Assembly: GCA_026392845.1 (NCBI GenBank) | Contig: JAPLBJ010000051.1 | Span: 1-64,000, forward strand | Length of the DNA: 64,000 nucleotides | Source of the DNA: Actinomycetota bacterium | Lineage (GTDB): Bacteria > Actinomycetota > Actinomycetes > Nanopelagicales > Nanopelagicaceae | Direction: 5' to 3' | Position numbers and translations under genes: made by a program | Shown: positions 9,739-18,428 of the stretch, piece after piece | Position numbering within the stretch: position 1 is the first letter of the stretch | Layout of the letters: the number at the start of each line of letters is the position of its first letter | Notes under the pieces: generated by a model | Seen by the model: the letters and a program-made list of their open reading frames with translations, nothing else | What the model was told of the DNA's origin: nothing | Database searches by the model: none

Positions 9739-10128
9739 ATGACTTCAGCAGAAAAAATCAATCAGCGAATTGCTCAGAAAATTACAAGTGGTGTAGCAAC
9801 AATGTGGTGTGCTTACATCTTTGCAGCTATCGCACTTGTTTCCTTACCGAATGCGATCAAGTCAGGTGACATTATTGTGATTGTTTCGTGGATTGCACAA
9901 ACCTTCTTACAATTAGTCTTACTTTCAATAATTATGGTTGGGCAAAATGTTCAATCAAAAAGTGTAGAACAAAAGATTGACGAAACTCACTTTGCTAGTC
10001 TCGCTGAATTTGAAATAGCAAAAGAGGCGCAAATTATCGCCCACCAGGAACTCAAAGAGTTACGCCAAATTTCTCAGGAAATGCACACACTCGTTCAAGA
10101 TTTAGAAAAACGAGTTTCTAAAGGCTAG
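9739..10128 (+). CDS. Hypothetical membrane protein (two TM plus C-terminal helix)
   Basis: ORF; hydrophobic segments; TATCGT-N6-ATG. Confidence 0.65.
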   Translation: MTSAEKINQRIAQKITSGVATMWCAYIFAAIALVSLPNAIKSGDIIVIVSWIAQTFLQLVLLSIIMVGQNVQSKSVEQKIDETHFASLAEFEIAKEAQIIAHQELKELRQISQEMHTLVQDLEKRVSKG

Positions 10129-10576
10129 AAATTATCTCCTGCAATTGCCCAACATGAGATTTCGTATGATTACTTGCCAAAGTGAGTACCTCGGCAAGAG
10201 TAACTTCACCTTTTTCGGAATGAATTCCAACCCTCGTCCAATCAGAAGCATCGACTAGGTTGAGTATGTTGGCTACTACTTTATGCAAACCGATGATACT
10301 AGCAAGAGAATCATGAGCGTCACGAGATGCATATTTCAATCGATCTGGATAAACATCTTCGTCAAAAGGGACAATCGCAGGTTTATCAACAGTAAGAATG
10401 TGTAGGAATCTCGTAGCAAAATGCATATCTGCATCCGCCATGTGATGAATTACGTAGGCAGCCGACCACTCGCCTTCTTTCGCAATGCGTGATAAATCAT
10501 TAGCTCCTATAGAGCGAACAACCTTTTCGAATTCTGCACAGTTGGAAACATAAGCATCAACGAGTTCTTGGGACAT
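10118..10576 (-). CDS. DinB-like domain protein
   Basis: EWSAAYVIHHMADADMHFATRFL and HTKSHVGQLQEI; GGAGG before ATG 10576. Confidence 0.75.
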   Translation of the reverse strand: MSQELVDAYVSNCAEFEKVVRSIGANDLSRIAKEGEWSAAYVIHHMADADMHFATRFLHILTVDKPAIVPFDEDVYPDRLKYASRDAHDSLASIIGLHKVVANILNLVDASDWTRVGIHSEKGEVTLAEVLTLASNHTKSHVGQLQEIISSL

Positions 10577-10640
10577 TTTTCCTCCACTGCTACCTTTACA
10601 TACAAAGAATATTTCCTCTGTGCTGTGCAAGAATAGCGTA

Positions 10641-11546
10641 ATGCAATCCACAACAACATGGTTTATTACCATTGGCGCTCTAGCTATCGTCATTGCCTTC
10701 GATTTATTGCTTGCGGTTATACGTAGACAAAAAGAGACAACTCTTCTTGAATCATCATTTTGGACAGTTTTTTATCTCGGTGCTGCGATAGTCTTCGGCT
10801 TCTTTCTACCACTCTGGTCGAATGAGCAAAGCCAGCGAGAGTTCTTTGCTGGATGGCTCACCGAATATGCCCTCTCTGTAGATAATATATTTGTGTTCAT
10901 TATTATTTTGACGCATCTCAAGGTTGAAAAGAACAAACAACAGTTGGTGCTCTTGCTTGGAATTATGCTCACGATAGGAATTCGTGGTCTGCTCATCCCA
11001 CTCGGTGCTGCACTTATTTCGAGGTTTGCAAGCATTTTCTTTGTTTTCGGAGCCTTCCTTATCTATACCGCATACAAATTATTTTCTGAAGATGCAGAAG
11101 ATGAATGGAAAGAAGGCAAAATCATTGCCAAACTCAAAGAGCGCGGCGTGAGCATTTTTGCGATTGCTCTTATTGCCCTGGGCCTAACGAACTTGGTCTT
11201 CTCACTTGACTCAATACCTGCGATCTTTGGGCTAACTAAAGATCCTTATATTGTCACTACGGCAAATATTTTTGCTTTGATGGGGCTTCGTCAACTTTAT
11301 TTCTTGCTCGAAGGTTTACTTACGAGACTCATTTATCTTTCAAAAGGGCTTTCAATAATCTTAGCTTTTATCGGTGTAAAAATGATTTTCGAAGCTCTTC
11401 ATGGAATTGGAATCGACGATTTTATTCGAATGCATATCCCAGAAGTCTCACTCGAATTTAGCCTTGGGGCAATTATTACTGTCTTAGTTGTAACGACTAT
11501 CGCAAGTTTAACTGCAACTCGAAAAGATGGCACTAGCGTCGTCTAA
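10641..11546 (+). CDS. TerC family integral membrane protein
   Basis: TEYALSVDNIFVFIII, SLDSIPAIFGLTKDPYIVTTANIFALMGLRQLYFLL motifs; ATG 10641. Confidence 0.9.
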   Translation: MQSTTTWFITIGALAIVIAFDLLLAVIRRQKETTLLESSFWTVFYLGAAIVFGFFLPLWSNEQSQREFFAGWLTEYALSVDNIFVFIIILTHLKVEKNKQQLVLLLGIMLTIGIRGLLIPLGAALISRFASIFFVFGAFLIYTAYKLFSEDAEDEWKEGKIIAKLKERGVSIFAIALIALGLTNLVFSLDSIPAIFGLTKDPYIVTTANIFALMGLRQLYFLLEGLLTRLIYLSKGLSIILAFIGVKMIFEALHGIGIDDFIRMHIPEVSLEFSLGAIITVLVVTTIASLTATRKDGTSVV

Positions 11547-11926
11547 AAGGGTAGTAGAACGACCAAAAAAGTAATAATTGCTGCAAGCACTGTTGACTTC
11601 ACTAATATTGTGAGTGCAGTTTTGCGATCTGCTGCTTTACTGGCTGCATCAGCTACGCGTGAAATATCTCCTAGCTTTCCCATATTGAACGTGCCTGCGA
11701 AACCATACGCTAAACAGAATTTACTTCGTGATTGAACCCAACCAACGCTTGCAATCATTAGCGGTACAAATATTCCAAATCGCGCGTTGCGTGGAGCATC
11801 GGCCATTACCAGAGTCACAAAAGATGAAATTGAAATTATTGCACCAATTATTGCAACAACTTGTCTGCGGCGAATTTCTCCTGATCCGATATTGCATGTT
11901 CCAGGAATATATTGTGATGAACTCAC
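11543..11926 (-). CDS. Hypothetical membrane protein
   Basis: ORF with 3-4 hydrophobic segments, GTG start abutting the upstream stop. Confidence 0.6.
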   Translation of the reverse strand: MSSSQYIPGTCNIGSGEIRRRQVVAIIGAIISISSFVTLVMADAPRNARFGIFVPLMIASVGWVQSRSKFCLAYGFAGTFNMGKLGDISRVADAASKAADRKTALTILVKSTVLAAIITFLVVLLPF

Positions 11927-12076
11927 TTATGCATCTTCGTATTCATCTTCATCGATCCAGGCCTCAGCTGAAGAATCTTCTTGGCCTTCAATCCATGAAA
12001 GAAAAGAGCCAACGGCACGGAATGCGACAGCGCCAACCATAAAGGCTGCTACTAATCTGCGTATCACTTTTCCCAT
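11927..12076 (-). CDS. Small acidic-tailed membrane-like protein, 49 aa (not in the supplied ORF track)
   Basis: Translated by eye: MGKVIRRLVAAFMVGAVAFRAVGSFLSWIEGQEDSSAEAWIDEDEYEDA*; TATTTT-N6-ATG upstream; stop abuts the next start. Confidence 0.65.
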   Translation of the reverse strand: MGKVIRRLVAAFMVGAVAFRAVGSFLSWIEGQEDSSAEAWIDEDEYEDA

Positions 12077-12110
12077 GATCTAAAAATACTCTTATTTCAC
12101 AAAAATTTCT

Positions 12111-13178
12111 CTATATAGCGTCGAGTGACTTTGCGATGTCGTCCCAAAGATCTCCACTATTTTCACACCCAACAGAGAGTCGAATGAGATTCTCGGGTAC
12201 TACATGGCTTTCAATCTCCCAGCGACGACGTCGCTCCCATAAAGATTCAACTCCACCCAAGCTAGTCGCATGCGTAATGATGCTCGATGCAGCACAAACG
12301 CGTTCTGCCGCTTGCGCATCACCTACGATTTCAAAGGAAATCATTGCTCCAAAGCCAGGATAGCGAACACGAGAAATTCTCTTATCGTTCTTCATTTGTT
12401 CTACTAGATATTTTGCATTGCTCTGTGCTTTTTCAAAGCGCATTACAAATGTTCGAATGCCACGAAGTGCCAACCATGCTTCGAATGGTCCAGGAATAGC
12501 GCCATTGAATTTACGGGCATCTTCAAGTCGCTTATAAAGTGCGGGATCATTGGTAGATAGTGAGCCCATCAAAACATCACTGTGTCCCGCTAGAAATTTT
12601 GTCACTGAATGCATAACGATGTCAGCGCCTAATGCCAGTGGCTTTTGAACCAGTGGTGTAGCAAAAGTATTATCAACTCCAACGCCAATATTCATCTTCT
12701 TAGCAGCAGCGATGAGCGTCTGAAGATTTGCAATATCCAAACAAGGATTTGTTGGTGATTCCAGCCATAACATTGCTGCACCCTTGAGTGCTGAGATAAC
12801 TTCCTGATTATCAGTAACGTCTACAAATCGAACTTCAAGTCGACCAGATTCATGGAAGCTCTTGAGCAAAGTCATTACACCGCTATATCCCTGATTGGAA
12901 GCTACAAGTGGTGCACCAATTGGAAGAATTGAAAATACGGCGCTAATGGCTGCCATGCCCGAAGAAAATGTAAGCGTTTCGCCACCTTCGAATTCACTAA
13001 TAGCAATTTCTAGCGCTTTCCAAGTTTCGTTTCCATAGCGCCCATAACCAAGACCACTACCTGCCTCAAAAGTTGAATTAAGCGAAATGCCAACATTGAG
13101 ACTTGCACCTGCTTCACTCTTTGGACGACCAGAGGTAATTGCATACGTTTCAGGATGTAATTTCTTTTCAGAACTCAA
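12111..13178 (-). CDS. Cys/Met metabolism PLP-dependent enzyme (trans-sulfuration family)
   Basis: LTFSSGMAAISAV, WLESPTNPCLDI, HSVTKFLAGHSDVLMG motifs. Confidence 0.88.
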   Translation of the reverse strand: MSSEKKLHPETYAITSGRPKSEAGASLNVGISLNSTFEAGSGLGYGRYGNETWKALEIAISEFEGGETLTFSSGMAAISAVFSILPIGAPLVASNQGYSGVMTLLKSFHESGRLEVRFVDVTDNQEVISALKGAAMLWLESPTNPCLDIANLQTLIAAAKKMNIGVGVDNTFATPLVQKPLALGADIVMHSVTKFLAGHSDVLMGSLSTNDPALYKRLEDARKFNGAIPGPFEAWLALRGIRTFVMRFEKAQSNAKYLVEQMKNDKRISRVRYPGFGAMISFEIVGDAQAAERVCAASSIITHATSLGGVESLWERRRRWEIESHVVPENLIRLSVGCENSGDLWDDIAKSLDAI

Positions 13179-14348
13179 TTAGAGAGCCTTTCTAATTCGA
13201 TGTATTGCTTCAGTGATAATTTCGGGACTTGTTGCAAAATTGAATCGAACATATTGCGAAGTTTGAGGAGCATAAAAATGCCCAGAGTTGAAAGCGACTT
13301 TGCCTCGTTCGATAAGTGTAGCCCCAGGATCTTCGCCTAAATTCAAATCAGTCAGATCTAGCCAGGCCAGATATCCATTCTGCGGAATGTGATAACTCAC
13401 AGAAGGCAGTGTCGAGGCTAGGAGATCGCGAATGAGGAAGCGGTTCTGATTCAGATTTTCAATTACTGTATCAAGCCAGACTCCCCCCTCTTTGAATGCG
13501 ATCGCGGATGCATAAGCCCCCGGAAGAGATGCTCGGTAGTGAAGTGCGAATGGCAAGAGTGACATCTTCTCTTTCATCTCTTCATTTTGAGTGATGATGA
13601 TTGCGCATTTGAGGCCAGCAATATTCCAGCCTTTACTTGCAGCAGTAACGGTAATACATACGCTTTCAGCATCAGCTCCCAATGCAAGTGTTGGAACGAA
13701 TACGGAATCTTTGAAGGTCAATGGCGCATGAATCTCATCGCTAATAATGATTACGTCATACTTCTTAGCAAGTCCAACAAAGCGAAGTAACTCTTCTTTT
13801 GTATAGATTCGGCCCAATGGATTATGTGGGCTACAAATCATATGTACTTTGATTCCACTGGCATAAGCGCTTTCAATCTCCGGCCAGTTCAGCTCCCAAG
13901 GATTGTTGGAGCCTTCATCGCTTCCTGTACGGGTAAATGGAACATCAACTTTTTCCATACCAGTTTCTGTTAACCAGTTATAGAAATTTTGATATACAGG
14001 TGAATTCACAAGGACTTTATCGCCAGGCTTTGCGATGACTCGCAATATCTCAACAACTGCTACACCTACATCTGTTCCGATTCGAACTTGAAGTGGATCA
14101 ACTTTCCAATTCCAACGCTCTTGCGCAAATTGTGCAAAGGATGTTCCCATTTCAGGAATATTTCCAAGGTAACCAAGATCAGATGCTTCAACCATTTCAT
14201 GGAGTAATTTTTTTATAGGGTCTGCAACTGGGAAATCCATTTCTGCAACCGGCAATGGCAAAACATCGCGCGCAAATCCTGTCCACTTCTCACTCTTATG
14301 TTGAAGAAGTGATGCTAAATCTGGGGCTTTTACATCGAGGTCGCTCAT
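13179..14348 (-). CDS. MalY/PatB family aminotransferase (cystathionine beta-lyase-like)
   Basis: LPVAEMDFPVADPI, CSPHNPLGRIYTKEEL, ASKGWNIAGLKCA; TATTCT-N6-ATG. Confidence 0.88.
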   Translation of the reverse strand: MSDLDVKAPDLASLLQHKSEKWTGFARDVLPLPVAEMDFPVADPIKKLLHEMVEASDLGYLGNIPEMGTSFAQFAQERWNWKVDPLQVRIGTDVGVAVVEILRVIAKPGDKVLVNSPVYQNFYNWLTETGMEKVDVPFTRTGSDEGSNNPWELNWPEIESAYASGIKVHMICSPHNPLGRIYTKEELLRFVGLAKKYDVIIISDEIHAPLTFKDSVFVPTLALGADAESVCITVTAASKGWNIAGLKCAIIITQNEEMKEKMSLLPFALHYRASLPGAYASAIAFKEGGVWLDTVIENLNQNRFLIRDLLASTLPSVSYHIPQNGYLAWLDLTDLNLGEDPGATLIERGKVAFNSGHFYAPQTSQYVRFNFATSPEIITEAIHRIRKAL

Positions 14349-14407
14349 GGTTTGAGAATACCTTCAATTGCAGCTTTCGGTCTATAACACAGGGCTATGC
14401 TTGACGC

Positions 14408-14998
14408 ATGAGCAACCAAATTGAAACCGAAATTGATGTAACGCTGAATGACCGCAATCGAATTACTGCCCTATTTAGAATAATTTTGGTAGTACCTGTA
14501 GCGATATTTGTTGCATCCTTTACATCAGATTTCTCTTCAACTGGTTGGTCGACAGCGGGTCTTTTAGTATTGCCTCCACTGCTTGCCCTTGTTGTTCGTG
14601 GTGTATATCCAAGTTATGCACTGAGTCTCAATGAGTCTCTTCTTGGACTTCAAACACGAGTCGATGCTTATTTATTATTACTCACTGATGAATACCCATC
14701 AATTGAAGAGAATGACATCGTCAGCATTACATTTCCCGAGGTTGGAAAAGGCGAAAACATGAGCCGCTGCTTACCGTTAGTAAAATGGTTCTTGGCGATT
14801 CCTCTTTATATTGTTGGCCTGATTTATATTGCATATGCACTATTACTTACTCTTTGGGGCTGGTTTAGCATTTTATTTACTGGAACTTACCCAGAAACAT
14901 GTGCTGAAGGCGTAGTAGGAACTATTGCTTACTTGAATCGTGTTGTTGGTTATGCATTCGTTCTAGTAACTGATGAGTATCCAACTTTTTCACTATAA
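14408..14998 (+). CDS. DUF4389-like membrane protein
   Basis: RNRITALFRIILVVPVAIF, TDEYPS/TDEYPTFSL repeats; TATGCT-N6-ATG. Confidence 0.7.
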   Translation: MSNQIETEIDVTLNDRNRITALFRIILVVPVAIFVASFTSDFSSTGWSTAGLLVLPPLLALVVRGVYPSYALSLNESLLGLQTRVDAYLLLLTDEYPSIEENDIVSITFPEVGKGENMSRCLPLVKWFLAIPLYIVGLIYIAYALLLTLWGWFSILFTGTYPETCAEGVVGTIAYLNRVVGYAFVLVTDEYPTFSL

Positions 14999-15018
14999 CT
15001 AGTCCTTATTTCTTTAGA

Positions 15019-15432
15019 TTACTTACTTTCTAAAATCAAAGAGACCGAGTTGATGCACCAACGTTGATCTGTTGGGACGTCATATCCTTCTCCTTCAAAG
15101 ACATGGCCTAAGTGTGATCCACATGCTGCGCAGCGGACTTCTGTACGAACTCGTGGGAATAGTGAACGATCTTTTATTAGTTCAACTGCATCATCGGCAC
15201 TCGGTGCATAAAATGATGGCCAACCACATCCTGAATGAAACTTTGTTTCACTTCTAAAGAGTTCAGCAGAGCATGCTTTGCATTTATAGATTCCGACTTT
15301 GTCGCTATCGGTATATTCGCCAGTAAATGGACGCTCTGTTGCTGCATTTCGTAATACGTCATATGAGAGTGGGTCAATCTTTTCCCGCAATTCGGCTTCA
15401 TTGATATTTACAGGATATTTCTTTTCACTCAC
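15019..15432 (-). CDS. msrB: Peptide-methionine (R)-S-oxide reductase
   Basis: GCGWPSFYAP, RTEVRCAACGSHLGHVF, RWCINSVSL. Confidence 0.95.
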   Translation of the reverse strand: MSEKKYPVNINEAELREKIDPLSYDVLRNAATERPFTGEYTDSDKVGIYKCKACSAELFRSETKFHSGCGWPSFYAPSADDAVELIKDRSLFPRVRTEVRCAACGSHLGHVFEGEGYDVPTDQRWCINSVSLILESK

Positions 15433-15956
15433 TGTGTTAGCTCCTGGCTAGGAAATGCTATTCCAGTACTTGAATGACAGTCATATCCGTTCGGATTTTT
15501 TTGCAAATACTTCTGGTGGTACTCCTCGGCAGGAAAATATGTCACTCCCTCATTCATCGCTATCTCTGTAACGATTGCACCATAGCCTGAGGTAGAGATT
15601 GCTTTTTCATACATATCGCGAGTCGTGAGCGCTTGATTCAATTGCTCTGGCGTTGTCGTAAAAATCGCACTTCGGTACTGAGTTCCTATATCTCCGCCCT
15701 GTCTATTGAGCGAAGTTGGATCATGCATCGTCCAGAATTCTTCAAGCAAACGATGATAAGTAATTTTTGCTGGGTCGAATTCAACTTTTACAGTTTCAGT
15801 ATGACCTGTCGTACCAGTGCACACTTGTTCATATGATGGTGATGGTCGTGTTCCACCCATGTAGCCAACGCTTGTTTGCACAACACCATCTAGTTGCCAG
15901 AAACGTCGTTCAGCGCCCCAAAAACATCCAGTTGCGAAATATGCGCTCTCGTTCAT
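15429..15956 (-). CDS. msrA: Peptide-methionine (S)-S-oxide reductase
   Basis: FATGCFWGAERRF, GYMGG, YRSAIF, EEYHQKYL. Confidence 0.95.
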   Translation of the reverse strand: MNESAYFATGCFWGAERRFWQLDGVVQTSVGYMGGTRPSPSYEQVCTGTTGHTETVKVEFDPAKITYHRLLEEFWTMHDPTSLNRQGGDIGTQYRSAIFTTTPEQLNQALTTRDMYEKAISTSGYGAIVTEIAMNEGVTYFPAEEYHQKYLQKNPNGYDCHSSTGIAFPSQELTQ

Positions 15957-16016
15957 CTACATATTCTTTCAGTTGTACTCGATATATGCATCCGCTGATA
16001 ACCTTCTACTTACAGC

Positions 16017-16088
16017 GCCCCCGTAGCTCAGGGGATAGAGCACCGCCCTCCGGAGGCGGGTGCACAGGTTCGATTCCTGTCGGGGGCA
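16017..16088 (+). tRNA. tRNA-Arg (anticodon CCG), 3' CCA not encoded
   Basis: Acceptor GCCCCCG/CGGGGGC, anticodon stem CCGCC/GGCGG with loop CTCCGGA, T-arm ACAGG-TTCGATT-CCTGT. Confidence 0.95.
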
Positions 16089-16180
16089 CTCATAGGCGAG
16101 ATATCTCACGTTAATTTTTCGAAACCTAGTGCCAATCACCTTGTGAATCTCCTAAATTGAAGGGAGAATTATAACCTTGC

Positions 16181-16196
16181 ACATCATTGATGATGT
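16181..16196. promoter_or_regulatory. Perfect inverted repeat ACATCAT-TG-ATGATGT upstream of whiB1 (candidate operator)
   Basis: 7-bp arms, 2-nt spacer, in the tRNA-whiB1 intergenic region. Confidence 0.45.
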
Positions 16197-16249
16197 TGTA
16201 TTTTCACGAATTACACCACCTCTAACGAGGTCGTAGAGGAGATATGCCC

Positions 16250-16525
16250 ATGGATTGGCGACACCAGTCGGCTTGCCGCGATGAAGATCCTGAGCTCTTT
16301 TTTCCTGTGGGAAATACTGGACCTGCAATAACTCAAATCGAAGAAGCAAAAAAAGTTTGTAATCGTTGCATTGTTAAAGAGCCATGTCTTGCGTGGGCAC
16401 TTGAGAGTGGTCAAGATGCCGGTGTATGGGGCGGGCTTTCTGAAGATGAACGCCGCGCACTCAAGCGTCGCGCTGCTCGTAATCGCGCGCGTTTACTTGA
16501 GCAAAATATGGGAAATAACAACTAA
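16250..16525 (+). CDS. whiB1: WhiB1-like Fe-S transcriptional regulator
   Basis: MDWRHQSACRDEDPELFFP...CNRCIVKEPC..GVWGGLSEDERRALKRR; SD AGAGGAG 8 nt before ATG 16250 (ORF track start 16244 too close to SD). Confidence 0.93.
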   Translation: MDWRHQSACRDEDPELFFPVGNTGPAITQIEEAKKVCNRCIVKEPCLAWALESGQDAGVWGGLSEDERRALKRRAARNRARLLEQNMGNNN

Positions 16526-17998
16526 TTAGTTCAGCGGGAAATTGAGTTCAGCAACAGTTCCTTTTTCTGATGAGCGAAGAGTCAAATCACCTTTCAATTC
16601 ATTCTCCGTTAGCGTGCGGACAATTTGAAGTCCCAAATTTGAAGATTGGGCTAAATCAAAATCTTTCGGAAGTCCCACACCATCATCGCTGATTCTTACT
16701 TCGCAATGCACATCAGATCTAGTAACCGATATGTGTAGCGCTGTTCCGCTCGCTTCTAACCCATGCTCAAGTGCATTATGTATCAATTCTGTGACCACTA
16801 ATGCAAGAGGTGTCGCAATTCTTGGTTCTAGAGAGCCAAATTCACCCTCACGAACTATTTGTAGTGTTGCCATTCGCGGACTGAGCTCGAGTGCATGAGT
16901 TACCAATCGATTGAGAACGTCATCAAAGGCCACTGAGGCATCAGAACTACTGGAAAGGGTTTCGTGCACCAGTGCAATTGATGCGATTCTACGAACTGCT
17001 TCCTCAAGTGCGGCACTCGCTGCGGGGTCTTCAATTCGACGAGCTTGGAGTCTCAACAATGCCGATACGGTCTGTAAATTATTCTTTACTCGATGGTGTA
17101 CTTCACGAATGGTTGCATCCTTTGTTACGAGTTCGCGCTCTCGTCTGCGAAGTTCAGTAACATTGTGAAGCAGGACGATTGCTCCTACACGATCTGCGCT
17201 TTGAATCAATGGCAACACAAGTAAATCAATAGTTCCACCGAGATTTTCAACTTCTACGCGGCGCAGCGCCTTGCCACTCAATTGTGTTTGTAGACCTTCT
17301 TCATGCGCATCACGACGCTCTTTACTTACTTTTTCTGCTACGTGAGAGAGTGAAAAACTTTCTAATTCACCATTCCATCCCATTCGATTGAATGCTGAAC
17401 GTGCATTAGGGCTCGCATACGAGATAACTCCATTGACATCTAAGCGAATTAATCCATCTCCAACACGAGGTGCTGGATCAAAGAGACTATTTGCATTTGG
17501 ATATGGAAAATTTCCTTCAGCGATCATTCGATAAAGATTATGAGCAATTTCGCGATAGTTCAGTTCTAGTCGGCTAGGCGATCTCATCAAATCAGCATTT
17601 CTGTGTCGAGAAATTACTGCGATTACTTGTTCTTCAAAAATCACTGGAATTGTTTCTTCCTTGATCATTAGCTCGCCAATGAGTTCAGGTTCTGCATCTC
17701 TAACAATTTCAGCTTCTGAAAGTGCGCGTTCAATTCCTGGACGGCTCCCCCAGACAGCTTCATCACCAATGATGTCTTGTGTAAAAATTGTTGCAGCAGT
17801 CGTTGGGCGAATATGAGCGATTGCTAAATGTCCCGTTGGCCAGCTCTTGCTGTCTTTCCGAAGCGGAACCCATAAAACAAGGTCAGCAAAAGATAAATCA
17901 GAGAGTAATTGCCAATCAGCTATAAGTTCACGTAATCGATGCGATTGTTCAGCTGTTATAGAACTTCTACTCTGAAGTATATTTTCGAACTGTTGCAT
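16526..17998 (-). CDS. pdtaS: PdtaS-like sensor histidine kinase (GAF-PAS-HisKA_2-HATPase)
   Basis: REVHHRVKNNLQTVSALLRLQARR; adjacency to whiB1 matches mycobacteria. Confidence 0.88.
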   Translation of the reverse strand: MQQFENILQSRSSITAEQSHRLRELIADWQLLSDLSFADLVLWVPLRKDSKSWPTGHLAIAHIRPTTAATIFTQDIIGDEAVWGSRPGIERALSEAEIVRDAEPELIGELMIKEETIPVIFEEQVIAVISRHRNADLMRSPSRLELNYREIAHNLYRMIAEGNFPYPNANSLFDPAPRVGDGLIRLDVNGVISYASPNARSAFNRMGWNGELESFSLSHVAEKVSKERRDAHEEGLQTQLSGKALRRVEVENLGGTIDLLVLPLIQSADRVGAIVLLHNVTELRRRERELVTKDATIREVHHRVKNNLQTVSALLRLQARRIEDPAASAALEEAVRRIASIALVHETLSSSSDASVAFDDVLNRLVTHALELSPRMATLQIVREGEFGSLEPRIATPLALVVTELIHNALEHGLEASGTALHISVTRSDVHCEVRISDDGVGLPKDFDLAQSSNLGLQIVRTLTENELKGDLTLRSSEKGTVAELNFPLN

Positions 17999-18001
17999 TT
18001 C

Positions 18002-18409
18002 TTATTTATTTCCAAGAGCGATAATTGCTAATTGATCTTCGATTTCTTGAGTGGCATACCACGTAAGTTCAATATCGCCCTCTTCATCGAGCACACTTGT
18101 AAATAAGCACTCAACGCGATCCCAGACCAACTCCCCCGTTAGCACTATTGAATCTGTCTCTTCTATAGCAATCTCTTTACTATCAATCTCTAAAGCAAGT
18201 AATGTGCCAATTTTCGGATTACCACTCACTAGCTGCATTGCGTCAGTCGCCGCTAACAAGGAGAGCATGTACTCAATCTCTTCTTCGTCGTGGCCAACAT
18301 TGTCCGTTATGAATTTGATAGTTGGGGCATACAACTTCGAGGCTTGAATTGATTTAGAAGAAATAAACAGGGCGATATCGGTTGGAGATAAAGGAAGATA
18401 CACGCGCAT
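18002..18409 (-). CDS. Hypothetical protein, 135 aa
   Basis: ORF; perfect TATAAT-N6-ATG. Confidence 0.6.
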   Translation of the reverse strand: MRVYLPLSPTDIALFISSKSIQASKLYAPTIKFITDNVGHDEEEIEYMLSLLAATDAMQLVSGNPKIGTLLALEIDSKEIAIEETDSIVLTGELVWDRVECLFTSVLDEEGDIELTWYATQEIEDQLAIIALGNK

Positions 18410-18428
18410 TCTGTAATTATATTGGAGA

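Noticed and set aside
11728-12083. Plus-strand ORFs 11728..12042 and 11787..12083
   Set aside because: They lie antisense to the membrane protein and the 49-aa ORF, which has promoter and coupling support; compositions look random.
16096-16111. GAGATATCTC palindrome plus T-run as a tRNA terminator
   Set aside because: A 10-bp loopless palindrome leaves only a 3-bp stem with a 4-nt loop; too weak to call a terminator.
15767-16114. Plus-strand ORF 15767..16114 across the msrA 5' end and tRNA-Arg
   Set aside because: It translates through the tRNA gene and antisense to msrA; no protein motif.
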